From NCBI GenBank assembly GCA_964368755.1, contig CAYJCR010000007.1:1-43858 (forward strand): a stretch of DNA of 43,858 nucleotides. Reading direction: 5' to 3'. The DNA comes from CALVZT01 sp964368755 (GTDB taxonomy: Bacteria; Bacillota; Clostridia; Christensenellales; UBA1242). The notes beneath the pieces were generated by a model. That model saw only the letters and a list, made by a program, of their open reading frames with translations. It was not told the DNA's origin and made no database searches. Below are positions 26,720-34,305 of this stretch, in pieces. Position numbers and translations under genes: made by a program. Each line of letters opens with the position of its first letter. Position 1 is the first letter of the stretch.

Positions 26720-28078
26720 ATGTTCAATATGCTCGCAATCTCATTCAAAGACACTTCAGCTGTAGGTATTATTAACATTGTCAACTGGGTGTTTGTTACA
26801 CTTCTTGGGCTTTTGGTTGCCTATAGAATACTTTATATAGTACTAGGACTTTTTTGTGTAAAAAAATATAGCAAAACCAACAATCAACATAAATATGCTT
26901 TTATGATAGCTGCTCGTAATGAAAGAACCGTTATTGGCAACCTTATCGACAGTATACGCAAGCAACATTATGATCAGGATAAGTTAACCATATTTGTTGT
27001 CGCAGACAACTGTACTGATGATACTGCCAAGATATGTAGAGACAAAGGTTGCGTTGTATATGAAAGATTCAATACTACGCAGATAGGCAAAGGTTATGCT
27101 CTTAAGTTTCTTACAGAACATATTCAACAAGATTATGGAATGACAAGTTTTGATGGCTACTTTGTATTTGATGCAGATAACTTACTTGCAACTGATTATG
27201 TGGAGAAGATGAACGAGGCATTTGATAGTGGCTGTAAGATTATTACTTCATATAGGAATACTAAGAACTTCGGTACCAATTTCATATCTGCAAGTTATGG
27301 GTACCACCAATACAGAAATATGCGCTCGCTACACGCACCTAGAACTGCGCTTAACTTGAGCTGTGCAATTACAGGAACGGGGTTTTTGGTCAACAGCGAA
27401 GTTATCAAAGATGGTTGGAAGTGGGAGTTAATAACTGAAGATTCGGAGTTTACCTTGGATAGTTTGCTAGATGGTTATCAAGTAAAGTATTGCCACGATG
27501 CAGTCTTCTATGATGAACAACCAACAACTTTTAAGGTAATGTTTAGACAACGTATTCGTTGGGCAAAGGGAAGATTAATGGTTTTTGCCTCACATACGAA
27601 AAGAATGCTCAAAAGTTTGTTCATGTCAAATAAAAAGCAAAAGAAACTATTGAAATGCAATCAGACATATGCACAAAGGAAGTTTACTGTTTTTGACATG
27701 TTATTTGAGTTCTTTCCATACGCTCTTGTAACTTTTATATGGAAGATATTGTATTATATAACCCTTATTACAGCATTTGTTGTACTTCAGCTCAATGTTG
27801 GTAAGTGTTGTGGAGATATTGGCATAGCTTTTGCTACATCTATTGGAACGTTGTATTTGACTTCATTTGTACAAATATTGCCAGTTGTGTTCTGTGAATG
27901 GAAAAGAATCAAGTGTGCTACTTGGAAAAAAGTTGTATATATGTTCACATTCCCATTCTTTGATTTGTTCAATCTTCCAATAATGTTCATTGCTGTGTTT
28001 AAGCATGTTGAGTGGAAACCTATTCCACACAAAGATACGACTCAAATAGAAGATCTAGAAAAAGATACTGTTGAATAA
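26720..28078 (+). CDS. Membrane glycosyltransferase family 2, processive type (452 aa)
   Basis: An N-terminal membrane helix (about 17-46) is followed by a GT2 catalytic domain and about four C-terminal helices (within 330-430). The processive beta-glycosyltransferase motifs are present: DAD (151-153, metal and sugar nucleotide), TED with Asp241 (probable base region) and QRIRW (277-281). This is the cellulose/hyaluronan/poly-GlcNAc synthase-like layout, so it probably makes or extends a cell-surface polysaccharide from a UDP-sugar at the inner membrane. The product cannot be told. It starts 19 nt after mnmA, so it may be read through from that unit. Confidence 0.85.
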   Translation: MFNMLAISFKDTSAVGIINIVNWVFVTLLGLLVAYRILYIVLGLFCVKKYSKTNNQHKYAFMIAARNERTVIGNLIDSIRKQHYDQDKLTIFVVADNCTDDTAKICRDKGCVVYERFNTTQIGKGYALKFLTEHIQQDYGMTSFDGYFVFDADNLLATDYVEKMNEAFDSGCKIITSYRNTKNFGTNFISASYGYHQYRNMRSLHAPRTALNLSCAITGTGFLVNSEVIKDGWKWELITEDSEFTLDSLLDGYQVKYCHDAVFYDEQPTTFKVMFRQRIRWAKGRLMVFASHTKRMLKSLFMSNKKQKKLLKCNQTYAQRKFTVFDMLFEFFPYALVTFIWKILYYITLITAFVVLQLNVGKCCGDIGIAFATSIGTLYLTSFVQILPVVFCEWKRIKCATWKKVVYMFTFPFFDLFNLPIMFIAVFKHVEWKPIPHKDTTQIEDLEKDTVE

Positions 28079-28107
28079 AAAAAGCCCACGCTATGTGGGT
28101 TTTTATT
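28079..28107. terminator. Bidirectional terminator between the GT2 gene and the 127-aa gene
   Basis: The CCCAC/GTGGG stem has a T run after it on the plus strand and a seven-T run on the minus strand. The two flanking genes converge here. Confidence 0.8.
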
Positions 28108-28120
28108 ATTGTAGTAATTA

Positions 28121-28504
28121 TTATTCTTCGTCGGCTTGGATGCTAGAAATTGGAGTTGAAGCTTCCTGTAAAACTGTGCCATGCGTGTTGATAATATATG
28201 GAGAGAGTCTATCTCTCTCATAAGCTAATATGTTAGTACCATCAAAAGATATATTATTAAGTCTACGGGTAGGGATCACTTCTGTAATGTCTGGCTCAAC
28301 TTGAAGTATTATGCCACAAGTGCTTCTGACAAAAGGAAGAGCATCTTTGTCAAGGAGATTATCATCATCAAGGTCTCCAATGATAATAATCTCATCTAAG
28401 TTGTCATTGTACGAACGAGAAAGAATAATAGGGTTATACAAACATTTCTCTGATTGAAGAAACTTGTTAGTTCTAAAATAATTTTCAAAGCTTTCTTTTG
28501 CCAT
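28121..28504 (-). CDS. Unrecognised small acidic protein (127 aa)
   Basis: It starts at 28504 behind TAGGAG. It has no signal peptide or membrane segment, and is rich in Asp, Ile and Leu, with an acidic patch GDLDDDNLLDKDALPF near 43-58. The rest looks beta-rich. I recognise no family. It is transcribed alone from a near-consensus promoter, so it may be well expressed. Confidence 0.7.
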   Translation of the reverse strand: MAKESFENYFRTNKFLQSEKCLYNPIILSRSYNDNLDEIIIIGDLDDDNLLDKDALPFVRSTCGIILQVEPDITEVIPTRRLNNISFDGTNILAYERDRLSPYIINTHGTVLQEASTPISSIQADEE

Positions 28505-28541
28505 AATAATTCTCCTAATTGATAGTTTTTATTGCAATTGC

Positions 28542-28570
28542 ATTGTACTATCATTTAGATTGATTGTCAA
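28542..28570 (-). promoter_or_regulatory. Near-consensus promoter of the 127-aa gene
   Basis: On the minus strand TTGACA (28565-28570), a 17-nt spacer and TACAAT (28542-28547). Confidence 0.75.
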
Positions 28571-28605
28571 TGATAATTTTTTTTGGTAAACAATGTGAAG
28601 ATATT

Positions 28606-28640
28606 TTGTGTACAATCAAAATAATGCTATAATATTATCA
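28606..28640 (+). promoter_or_regulatory. Promoter placing the transcript start at the yigZ-like ATG
   Basis: TTGTGT (28606-28611), a 16-nt spacer, then TATAAT (28628-28633). Six bases separate the -10 box from the ATG, and there is no ribosome site. Confidence 0.55.
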
Positions 28641-29269
28641 TGGATAGTTATATAAGTGCAGAAGATACAAATGGAGAGACTTTGACAGTCAATAAGTCGA
28701 AGTTTATTTCTTTTGCATTCCATATGGCCGGGGAATATAAAGATACTATCAAGATGTTGAAAGGTCAATTCCCTGATGCAACTCATATATGTTGGGCATA
28801 CAAATACTTCGATACCCAAGCCATGATAGATCGTGGAGAGTATATTGTGACACAGAACAGTTCTGATGATGGAGAACCATCAGGGACTGCAGGTATGCCG
28901 ATATTGGGTGCTATCAACAACGCAAAGTTAGATAATGTACTTGTATGCGTTGTAAGATACTTTGGCGGGATTAAGCTCGGTACGGCAGGACTTGCTAAGG
29001 CATATGCTAGATCGGCCAAACTTGCTATGGATAAGCAAGTAACACATATCTTAGCAAACGAGTATTCTTGCTCTGTCAATTATTCAGAATACAATGCGTT
29101 GCAGAGTCTATGCCAGGAAGGAATACTTTCTATTACTAATGCAGTTTTTGACAGCAAAATAGATGTTGACATAGTTATACCCAATTCCAATCTACCACAA
29201 CTGTACAAAGCACTAGGGAGTCTACAATTAAACTGCACAAAGCAATGCTTTATAAAGGGAAATAAATGA
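28640..29269 (+). CDS. yigZ: YigZ/IMPACT-family protein (209 aa)
   Basis: The UPF0029 hallmarks are present: SSDDGEPSGTAGMP (74-87) and VVRYFGGIKLGTAGL (104-118). They are followed by a ferredoxin-like DUF1949 C-terminal domain from about 135. IMPACT-family proteins are linked to translation control (eukaryotic IMPACT competes with Gcn1 for Gcn2), but the bacterial role is not settled. The start has no Shine-Dalgarno site, and a TATAAT lies six bases before the ATG, so the message is probably leaderless. The stop overlaps the recX start (ATGA). Confidence 0.9.
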   Translation: MDSYISAEDTNGETLTVNKSKFISFAFHMAGEYKDTIKMLKGQFPDATHICWAYKYFDTQAMIDRGEYIVTQNSSDDGEPSGTAGMPILGAINNAKLDNVLVCVVRYFGGIKLGTAGLAKAYARSAKLAMDKQVTHILANEYSCSVNYSEYNALQSLCQEGILSITNAVFDSKIDVDIVIPNSNLPQLYKALGSLQLNCTKQCFIKGNK

Positions 29270-29889
29270 TAATTACAAGTATTACAGCACAAAAAAAAGG
29301 CGAAAGAGTCAACATATTCATAGATGACAAATTCTCTTGTGGGATATCTGCAGAGAGTCTTGTTAAGTTTAGACTCAAAAAAGGCCAAGAGATATCTCAG
29401 CAAAGGCTCGATGAAGTTTGTCTTGAGAGCGATAAGGAAGTGGCTTTTGGCAAAGTATTGGGACTCCTAAATAGGAGAATGAAGACTCGCAAAGAAATTG
29501 AAAAGTATCTTTATGACAAAGGTTATGCGCCAGTTGTGATAGAAGATTGCATAAGCAAACTGTTGCAATACAAATATATTGATGATGAACATTATGCTGA
29601 TGCTTTTGTTGAAGCCAATTATTACAAATCTGGCAAAAAAATGATTAGATACAAACTCGCTCAAAAGGGTATCAAAGACAAGGATATTACACTCAAACTT
29701 GAACAAATGCCCAATCAATATGATGTAGTCAAAGCCCTAGCTTGCAAGTATATGAAGAACAAAGAACATACTTTGGCTGTGGGGCAGAAGTTGTATAGAT
29801 ACCTTCTTAGCAAAGGGTTTGATGGAAGTGATGTAGGGAGAGTCGTCAAAGAAGTAATAAAGGAGACTGAAGATGAAAGTTGGGATTGA
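29266..29889 (+). CDS. recX: RecX-family regulatory protein (207 aa)
   Basis: The protein has the RecX pattern of three-helix repeats: RRMKTRKEIEKYLYDKGY near 67-84, IDDEHYADAFVEANYY near 105-120, and GSDVGRVVKEVI near the end. RecX binds RecA filaments and limits RecA activity. recA is not next to it. The N-terminal 60 residues form the beta-rich extension seen in Bacillota RecX. It overlaps the yigZ-like gene by 4 nt and acpS by 17 nt, so all three are one coupled unit. Confidence 0.85.
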   Translation: MIITSITAQKKGERVNIFIDDKFSCGISAESLVKFRLKKGQEISQQRLDEVCLESDKEVAFGKVLGLLNRRMKTRKEIEKYLYDKGYAPVVIEDCISKLLQYKYIDDEHYADAFVEANYYKSGKKMIRYKLAQKGIKDKDITLKLEQMPNQYDVVKALACKYMKNKEHTLAVGQKLYRYLLSKGFDGSDVGRVVKEVIKETEDESWD

Positions 29890-30235
29890 TATATTAGAGA
29901 TAGAAAGGATTAAGAATCTATCACAAGATGATATTAAGTTAGGGACATTGTTCACGGCCAACGAGATTAAGTATTTCCGAAAGTATGCTGAGCCAATGCC
30001 TCACATAGCTGGACATTTCTGCGCAAAAGAAGCGATTGTCAAAGCTTTTGGTACTGGATTTGATGCAAATATCAAGCCTCTAAATATTGAGATAAAGCAT
30101 AACGAAAAAGGTGCTCCATATGCAGTATTTTTTGAGGGAGCACAAGCTTATGTTGAGAGCAATGGCTATCACAATATAAGTATTAGCATATCACACGACA
30201 AGCATTCTGCAACGGCTATCTGTGTGATAGAATAA
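29873..30235 (+). CDS. acpS: Holo-[acyl-carrier-protein] synthase (120 aa)
   Basis: The N-terminus MKVGIDILEIERI carries the Mg-binding Asp6, and HFCAKEAIVKAFGTG (48-62, Glu53) is the second signature. AcpS moves 4'-phosphopantetheine from CoA to a serine of acyl carrier protein, needed for fatty-acid synthesis. Length is normal. An AAGGAG lies upstream inside recX. The order acpS then mazF-type toxin recalls acpS-ydcC-alr-ndoAI-ndoA of Bacillus subtilis with the middle genes missing. Confidence 0.93.
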   Translation: MKVGIDILEIERIKNLSQDDIKLGTLFTANEIKYFRKYAEPMPHIAGHFCAKEAIVKAFGTGFDANIKPLNIEIKHNEKGAPYAVFFEGAQAYVESNGYHNISISISHDKHSATAICVIE

Positions 30236-30246
30236 GTATATATTTG

Positions 30247-30275
30247 ACACCAAGTTTTGGCTTGGTGTTTTTTTA
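30247..30275 (+). terminator. Intrinsic terminator after acpS
   Basis: ACACCAAG/CTTGGTGT has a 6-nt loop and a seven-T tail. Confidence 0.88.
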
Positions 30276-30373
30276 TGTCTCAAGTGCGTATAAAATCACT
30301 TCAAAGTAACATCTTAACTATAAGAGATAATTTTTTTTATTGAATAAAAAATACCAAAGGTGGAGAATATCGT

Positions 30374-30526
30374 ATGAGTAAAGAAATAATCCCTATGAAC
30401 AATTATTGCACAACTTTGCATAATATGGGAGTAGAGAATAAGCAGTCTTTTTTGAGCCAAAACTTTTGTTGCGAAAATATGGGATTCCATATGAATAGAA
30501 AGGAAAACCCTAGACCAAAGGAGTAG
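30374..30526 (+). CDS. Small ORF upstream of the MazF-type toxin (50 aa)
   Basis: A strong AAAGGTGGAG site lies 8 nt before the ATG, which argues the ORF is translated. The peptide begins MSKEIIPMNNYC and has three Cys (one CC pair) and six Met. It shows no visible ribbon-helix-helix or other DNA-binding pattern. Its stop is 3 nt before the toxin ATG, the position of an antitoxin. It could be an unusual antitoxin, a leader that couples toxin translation, or a decayed gene. Confidence 0.5.
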   Translation: MSKEIIPMNNYCTTLHNMGVENKQSFLSQNFCCENMGFHMNRKENPRPKE

Positions 30527-30529
30527 TTG

Positions 30530-30907
30530 ATGATCAAACGTGGCGAGTTGTATTATGCAGACTTAAGCCCTGTCAAAGGGAGTGAGCAAGGTGGCATAAG
30601 ACCAGTACTCATTGTGCAAAACGATATTGGCAATAAATATAGCCCGACAGTAATAGTTGCTGCAATAACAAGTCAGATCAACAAAGCACGCATTCCAACT
30701 CATATTGAGCTCAATGCGAATGTCTATGGGTTAGAAAAAGATTCAGTAGTTCTTCTCGAACAAGTAAGAACCCTAGACAAACTCAGATTAAAAGATAAAA
30801 TCGGAGAATTGGGGACAATAAAGATGCTGGAGATAGATAGAGCCATGATGATAAGTCTTGGTATAGAAAACTTCGAGCAAAGCATTGACAATAGCTCTTT
30901 CCTATGA
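30530..30907 (+). CDS. mazF: MazF/PemK-type endoribonuclease toxin (125 aa)
   Basis: The ATG at 30530 has AAAGGAG 6 nt upstream, which lies in the end of the small ORF. The protein starts MIKRGELYYADLSPVKGSEQ and contains GGIRPVLIVQND and AAITSQ. Arg24 and Thr47 match the catalytic Arg25/Thr48 pair known from Bacillus subtilis MazF. These enzymes cut single-stranded mRNA at short motifs. The full length and intact residues suggest an active toxin. No standard MazE/NdoAI-type antitoxin gene precedes it. Confidence 0.92.
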   Translation: MIKRGELYYADLSPVKGSEQGGIRPVLIVQNDIGNKYSPTVIVAAITSQINKARIPTHIELNANVYGLEKDSVVLLEQVRTLDKLRLKDKIGELGTIKMLEIDRAMMISLGIENFEQSIDNSSFL

Positions 30908-30942
30908 TAAAATCAAAGTACATTGGAATAAGGAAGTGCATT

Positions 30943-31212
30943 GTGGCAAAAGTTTGGATGTGGTTGCAAGCAAATATTATCGTATTGATTATTGCGTTAT
31001 GTTGCTTGGCAGTTGTAATAGGTGTCATAATCAAGTGTGTACATGATAGAAAATATCGCATTACACATGAAGATTTGCCAACAGAGTTTCCAACCCAAGA
31101 TCATCAGTTCGCTATGATCCCAATCCAAGACAGGAATAAGCTTGAAGGTATGAAGGATATCAAGACCCAAGTCGATACAAATGATATCTATGAAACAATC
31201 AATAGGTTATAA
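30943..31212 (+). CDS. Small single-pass membrane protein (89 aa)
   Basis: The GTG at 30943 has AAGGAAG at a proper distance. An ATG at 30904, overlapping the toxin stop, lacks a ribosome site but would give 102 residues. One hydrophobic helix (about residues 7-31 of the short form) is followed by a basic CVHDRKYR and a polar cytoplasmic tail. Not recognised. It sits between the toxin gene and a terminator, so it is probably in the toxin unit. Confidence 0.6.
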   Translation: MAKVWMWLQANIIVLIIALCCLAVVIGVIIKCVHDRKYRITHEDLPTEFPTQDHQFAMIPIQDRNKLEGMKDIKTQVDTNDIYETINRL

Positions 31213-31235
31213 TAAGTAAATATTTGTCAAAATAC

Positions 31236-31267
31236 AATCAACTTACATTTTTAAGTTGGTTTTTTTT
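31236..31267 (+). terminator. Intrinsic terminator overlapping the lgt promoter
   Basis: AATCAACTT/AAGTTGGTT with a T run. The 3' arm contains the TTGGTT that serves as -35 box for lgt. Confidence 0.75.
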
Positions 31268-31291
31268 ATCCTATTTGTTATAATCTAGAAT
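31256..31291 (+). promoter_or_regulatory. Promoter of lgt giving a probable leaderless message
   Basis: TTGGTT (31256-31261), a 17-nt spacer and the extended -10 TGTTATAAT (TATAAT 31279-31284). Seven bases separate it from the ATG, and there is no ribosome site. Confidence 0.6.
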
Positions 31292-32077
31292 ATGAATATG
31301 TTAGGTAACCCTGGCTTCAGTTTGTTTGGTGTCTGGGAAGTTAAGTGGTATGGCGTTATAATGGCTTCTGCAATGTTGATTGGTGTTGTAGTGGCTGTTT
31401 TGATATGCAAGATGAAGAAGTATCACTTAGATATGCCTCTAGAACTTGCTCTTATTGTACTACCACTAGCAGTTATTGGTGCTAGATTGTATTTTGTTAT
31501 ATTCTATGGAGTAGATAGCTTTGTAGATGTATTCAAGATATGGGAAGGTGGACTTGCAATATACGGTGGTGTTATTGGAGGCTTTGTTGGTATATTGTTA
31601 TATTGCTGGCTAAGGAAGGATAATATCGCCAAAGTATGTGATGTTGCTGCTCCGTGTCTTATACTTGGACAAGCAATTGGCAGATGGGGCAACTTCGTCA
31701 ATCAAGAGGCATATGGTGGAGTTGTGAGTAATGCTGTTCAACAATGGTTTCCTTTTTCAGTATTCATCGAGAGTGATGGCTTGTGGCATTATGCAACATT
31801 CTTCTACGAGAGTATGTGGAATATATTAGGCTTTGTTGGGCTAATGCTTATCATACGTTTTGTCAGACAGAAAGGTGTTGTCACTGCAGTATATTTCATC
31901 TATTATGGCATAGGAAGAGCTCTTATCGAGGGACTTAGGACAGACAGTTTGTATCTTTGGAATACTAGTATCAGAGTATCGCAAGCCTTGAGCATAGCAC
32001 TTATTGCCTTGGGCGTAAGTATGTTAATATATATTTTTGTCAAAGATAGAAAGAATAGGAAGGCGAATAAGATATGA
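31292..32077 (+). CDS. lgt: Prolipoprotein diacylglyceryl transferase (261 aa)
   Basis: Seven or so membrane helices and the Lgt signature GRWGNFVNQEAYGG (130-143, Arg131) are present, with EGGLAIYGGVIGG (85-97) at the substrate loop. Lgt attaches diacylglycerol to the lipobox cysteine of exported lipoproteins, such as the 911-residue lipoprotein in this window. A Tyr stands where Escherichia coli has His103, and I do not read that as loss of function. The start lies seven bases after a TATAAT with no Shine-Dalgarno site. The stop overlaps the next start (ATGA). Confidence 0.95.
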   Translation: MNMLGNPGFSLFGVWEVKWYGVIMASAMLIGVVVAVLICKMKKYHLDMPLELALIVLPLAVIGARLYFVIFYGVDSFVDVFKIWEGGLAIYGGVIGGFVGILLYCWLRKDNIAKVCDVAAPCLILGQAIGRWGNFVNQEAYGGVVSNAVQQWFPFSVFIESDGLWHYATFFYESMWNILGFVGLMLIIRFVRQKGVVTAVYFIYYGIGRALIEGLRTDSLYLWNTSIRVSQALSIALIALGVSMLIYIFVKDRKNRKANKI

Positions 32078-32898
32078 GTATATTTAGTGACCAAATGAAT
32101 GGATATAACAAAGAAGAAGTTGATAGATACATCTCTCTTCTCAAGAAGGACTATGAGACTAGGCTTGCAGAACAGAAGGATAGGATTTTTTCATTAAAAA
32201 ACGAGCTTGAGAATGCTCAGAAGGGAGATACTCTTGAAGAGCTTGTATCGGTTGTAGAGAAGGCTAAGCAGATTGAGAGTAGTTCGAAGAGCATATATGA
32301 ATTAGAATTCAAAAAAATCAATCTCATATATAGACGTCTTGACAATATCATTAGTCAACTTATGAATAATGTCCCTGATCAAGCAGGTATGTTATCTAGT
32401 CAGCTTGGGAGTCTCAAGCAGACAATTGAAGCGACATTGAGTACAGAGTTCGTAGTACCAGATAGTACTGATCCTGTAAGGAAGTTGCTAGCTAAGATGG
32501 CATCTAATCAGACGGTATATAACGTTCCTATTCAGAAGTTATATGACAAAAAACAAGTTGAGAGATCAACACAAGAAGATGCTGAGCATATTGCAGTTGA
32601 GCCTAAGGCTATTGTTACATCTGCGACAATCTCTGCGCCAAGGCAGGACAAGATAGTTCGCAAAGCAAAGGTAGATAAGCCTGCGATATTCGAGAACTTA
32701 CTACAAGATGATGTGGGAGAGAATTACTTTGAGAAAGTAATGTTCAATGGGACAAAACCAAAGTCCGTTATCACTTCGCCATTATCATATCCTACACCTA
32801 ACGAAAGTGGCTTTGATCTAAAAGAAGCTGTTAACCCAAAAGAGGATCTCAACGAGATAATGAAGGCTTTTGACTTTTTCAATAGCGATGATGAGTAA
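32074..32898 (+). CDS. DivIVA-like coiled-coil protein (274 aa)
   Basis: Residues 5-27 (SDQMNGYNKEEVDRYISLL) fit the DivIVA N-terminal pattern, a Gly-Tyr followed by EVD and a coiled coil. A coiled coil runs to about residue 70, with a second helical stretch at 80-135. The last 130 residues are polar and probably disordered. DivIVA-family proteins mark curved membrane and organise division or polar growth. The match is short, so another coiled-coil envelope protein is possible. Start and lgt stop overlap by 4 nt. Confidence 0.65.
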   Translation: MSIFSDQMNGYNKEEVDRYISLLKKDYETRLAEQKDRIFSLKNELENAQKGDTLEELVSVVEKAKQIESSSKSIYELEFKKINLIYRRLDNIISQLMNNVPDQAGMLSSQLGSLKQTIEATLSTEFVVPDSTDPVRKLLAKMASNQTVYNVPIQKLYDKKQVERSTQEDAEHIAVEPKAIVTSATISAPRQDKIVRKAKVDKPAIFENLLQDDVGENYFEKVMFNGTKPKSVITSPLSYPTPNESGFDLKEAVNPKEDLNEIMKAFDFFNSDDE

Positions 32899-32900
32899 CA

Positions 32901-32930
32901 AAAAAAACGCTTTTAATCAAGCGTTTTTTT
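32901..32930. terminator. Bidirectional terminator between the DivIVA-like and 400-aa genes
   Basis: ACGCTT-TTAATC-AAGCGT is flanked by seven or more A on one side and seven T on the other, and it lies between convergent genes. Confidence 0.88.
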
Positions 32931-32942
32931 ATTATCAAAAAG

Positions 32943-34145
32943 TTACTGTTTTACTTCATTGTCATAATACAATTTGTAGCCAATATACAAATCTGACATA
33001 TCAGCATATGATGGGGCATTGAAGTAGTCATTCTCTAGACGTTCTTTTATCTCACGCATCTCAACTATTGCTGTTGGATCAACGAGTTTTGCAGACAATG
33101 TTGCAATATTGTTCAAGGCATCTGTGATAGCTTGCTTGGTCTCAGGTGTGATACAACCAGATTCTTCCTCTTGTAGTTGGGCATCTAAGAATGCAAACAA
33201 ACATTTGGATATCTCACTTACTGTATTGTCATTGACAAGAGGCTTGACGCAAGCCTTGGCATAAGTCTTGACGATCAATACTTTCTGTGACTCAAAAGCC
33301 GTTTCTTGATTGACTTTGAGTGCCTTTGGAGTGAGGGCTGTGTTGTAACAACTGAAGTACTGCTTGGTATTGTTCTCAAGATCACGTATCATCTTGCCAA
33401 GGTAAGTGAAGAAATCTATCTTAGCATATTGTCCTTTTGACTTGATAGCAGGGGAGATGTCTACTTTGATAAAATCTGCCATCTCTTGCTTCATATTCTT
33501 CACGAAGCTAAGCCTAGACTTTTCGTTAGCTTCGGTTAGTATATTTTGCCTTGCTTGTTCAACCTTTTTGTCCTCTTTGGCTGCAAGAATACGTCTATGA
33601 GAACATTCTCCTTGCACTCTTACTATTGGATCATTCTCCAATGCTTTGAAGAAGTCAAGATAGTTAAGAGGGAAGAGTGTGTGTAGAAGCTGATTGTAAC
33701 GGTCATAACTTTGTTGATTGGGCTTGCCAAACAATGTCATAGAACTAACTATCTTGAATAGTTGTTCTAATAGTAGACGAAACTTCTCTTCATTCTCTGG
33801 TATTCTATTGGGCCAATATTCTGGGTCAGTCTCCAAGTTGTAATATTCTTTGTTGAAACTGTCATGTCCAGACACAAACTCGTATTCATCGAAACAGTAA
33901 GTGCAGTAGACTTTGCCTTTCTTTCTATTCCTAAGAATAATACCGATAGGTCTTCTGACAGGGATATGATTGTCTATCTCTTCAGGTTCGTCAAGAACAA
34001 GATATGCAAGAACCCATTTGCCATTGTGCATTCTCAATACTGGAGGACAAACATCAATCTTGCCATTGCGCGTAAGTGGTGCGAACTTAGATGCAAAAGT
34101 TTGTTCCAACTCCATTATGTCATAATACTTGTAAATACTGTACAT
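32943..34145 (-). CDS. Unrecognised cytoplasmic protein with a CxxC (400 aa)
   Basis: The start at 34145 (MYSIYKYYD) has an AAGGAG site; an extension to 34196 does not. It has no signal peptide or membrane segment. The N-terminal 130 residues look beta-rich and include KVYCTYCFDEYEF, a CxxC that could bind metal. The rest is helical, with a Lys/Glu-rich stretch and a later charged coil. A CSHRR lies near 200. I recognise no family. It is a single-gene unit with a shared terminator. Confidence 0.75.
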   Translation of the reverse strand: MYSIYKYYDIMELEQTFASKFAPLTRNGKIDVCPPVLRMHNGKWVLAYLVLDEPEEIDNHIPVRRPIGIILRNRKKGKVYCTYCFDEYEFVSGHDSFNKEYYNLETDPEYWPNRIPENEEKFRLLLEQLFKIVSSMTLFGKPNQQSYDRYNQLLHTLFPLNYLDFFKALENDPIVRVQGECSHRRILAAKEDKKVEQARQNILTEANEKSRLSFVKNMKQEMADFIKVDISPAIKSKGQYAKIDFFTYLGKMIRDLENNTKQYFSCYNTALTPKALKVNQETAFESQKVLIVKTYAKACVKPLVNDNTVSEISKCLFAFLDAQLQEEESGCITPETKQAITDALNNIATLSAKLVDPTAIVEMREIKERLENDYFNAPSYADMSDLYIGYKLYYDNEVKQ

Positions 34146-34242
34146 ACTGACTCCTTGATTAAACTCTATTCTGAGTATATCATTAAAACTTATCAAAGTA
34201 AAGTAATTGTTTTTTTAACAAAAAATTGTTAAATATCTCTCA

Positions 34243-34277
34243 ATTGTTTGACTAAACAATCACGTATACAATATACT
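34243..34277 (+). promoter_or_regulatory. Promoter of the PHP gene with an operator-like palindrome over the -35 box
   Basis: TTGACT (34248-34253), an 18-nt spacer and TATACT (34272-34277). The -35 box lies inside ATTGTTT-GACT-AAACAAT (34243-34260), a perfect 7-bp inverted repeat. A second one, AACAA/TTGTT, is just upstream (34218-34231). Confidence 0.5.
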
Positions 34278-34305
34278 TAGTCCAAATATAAAGGAAGGAT
34301 TTGTT

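Noticed and set aside
28533..28547. TGCAATTGCA palindrome in the 127-aa gene leader as an operator
   Set aside because: It is short, AT-rich and likely by chance in this composition.
31544..31582. Loss of the Escherichia coli His103 equivalent in Lgt (Tyr91 here)
   Set aside because: The rest of the signature is intact and Tyr seems tolerated in Gram-positive Lgt proteins, so I do not call it inactive.
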